The notes under the pieces were generated by a model that was not told the origin of the DNA, did no database searches, and was given only the letters and a program-made list of their open reading frames with translations. Positions 32,755-32,829 of a stretch of 32,829 nucleotides of DNA are shown here, piece by piece. Every line of letters starts with the position of its first letter. Position 1 is the first letter of the stretch. The position numbers were made by a program, and so were the translations under genes. Source of the DNA: Staphylococcus arlettae (lineage in GTDB: Bacteria > Bacillota > Bacilli > Staphylococcales > Staphylococcaceae). The stretch covers positions 1-32,829 of the forward strand of contig NZ_PPQB01000023.1 in the NCBI RefSeq assembly GCF_002902345.1. The letters are read 5' to 3'.

Positions 32755-32829
32755 GGGCAGTAGCTGACTGTTTGCTATATTGGCAGTTTTTATGCACGCT
32801 TTCCGTGGGCACTGCCTCAGCCTGTAGTC
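32755..32829 (+). repeat. Intergenic palindromic repeat, copy D (cut by window end)
   Basis: It begins GGCAGTAGCTGACTG, continues ATATTGGCAGTTTTTATGCACGCTTTCC and GGGCACTGCC, then CAGCCTGTAGTC. From GGCAGTTTTT on it matches copy A (8480 onward) almost base for base. The right half lies outside the window. Confidence 0.7.

Noticed and set aside
1..32829. Defence island, prophage, CRISPR array, tRNA, rRNA or riboswitch
   Set aside because: No integrase, transposase, regularly spaced repeats, cloverleaf sequences or conserved riboswitch cores were recognised; the genes are metabolic and stress-related.

Overview
The window is a chromosomal segment of a Staphylococcus. The base composition is AT-rich, Shine-Dalgarno sequences are strong, and many proteins read as staphylococcal orthologues: MhqR/MhqD, class III Fbp, PutP, RelP, GntR-GntK-GntP, BudA. 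A complete glucuronide locus whose GusA ends like the known Staphylococcus beta-glucuronidases suggests the coagulase-negative S. saprophyticus/xylosus group. The species call is an inference. No phage, plasmid, transposase, CRISPR, tRNA or rRNA was seen.

Layout. (1) 1-1.7 kb: a repeat/terminator module, a small GNAT acetyltransferase (-), and a stand-alone zinc-binding lipoprotein whose promoter carries a Zur-box-like palindrome. (2) 1.7-6.5 kb: a quinone/aldehyde stress island. An AldA-type aldehyde dehydrogenase (-) diverges from mhqR, followed by two tandem ring-cleaving VOC dioxygenases and the hydrolase mhqD. Two MhqR-type operators are visible. (3) 6.6-8.4 kb: a cation/proton antiporter, then an intergenic tract with two related copies of a palindromic repeat. 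(4) 9.0-13.8 kb: fbp (-), the proline symporter putP, and a DedA membrane protein (-). (5) 14-15.7 kb: an MFS organic-anion/hexuronate-type transporter behind a perfect cre site, and a small ABM-fold monooxygenase. (6) 15.9-20.4 kb: acetolactate decarboxylase, a FUSC-type membrane protein, a DUF2188 protein and the small alarmone synthetase relP. (7) 20.5-24.3 kb: the gluconate genes gntR-gntK-gntP, with a textbook GntR operator and cre sites. (8) 24.6-25.7 kb: a YkvI-like membrane protein. (9) 26.2-31.0 kb: an AraC regulator, a GPH-family glucuronide permease and beta-glucuronidase. A 28-bp perfect palindrome abuts the -35 box and a cre lies downstream. (10) 31.3-32.7 kb: a 61-residue HTH-like protein, a DUF1413-like protein (-), an SDR oxidoreductase, then a terminator/repeat module that is the inverted counterpart of the one at the window start.

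Functional theme. Much of the window concerns sugar acids and central carbon flow: gluconate uptake and phosphorylation, glucuronide uptake and hydrolysis, a possible free hexuronate transporter, gluconeogenesis (fbp) and acetoin formation (budA). Five cre-like CcpA sites are spread over these genes. A second theme is stress defence: quinones/aldehydes (mhq, aldA, SDR), zinc limitation and ppGpp (relP).

I did not find a clearly new multi-gene system. The least explained signals are the repeat family with a nested deletion copy, the long dyad at the gus promoter, the terminator-bounded gene-free tract at 25.87-26.03 kb, and the 61-residue HTH protein.
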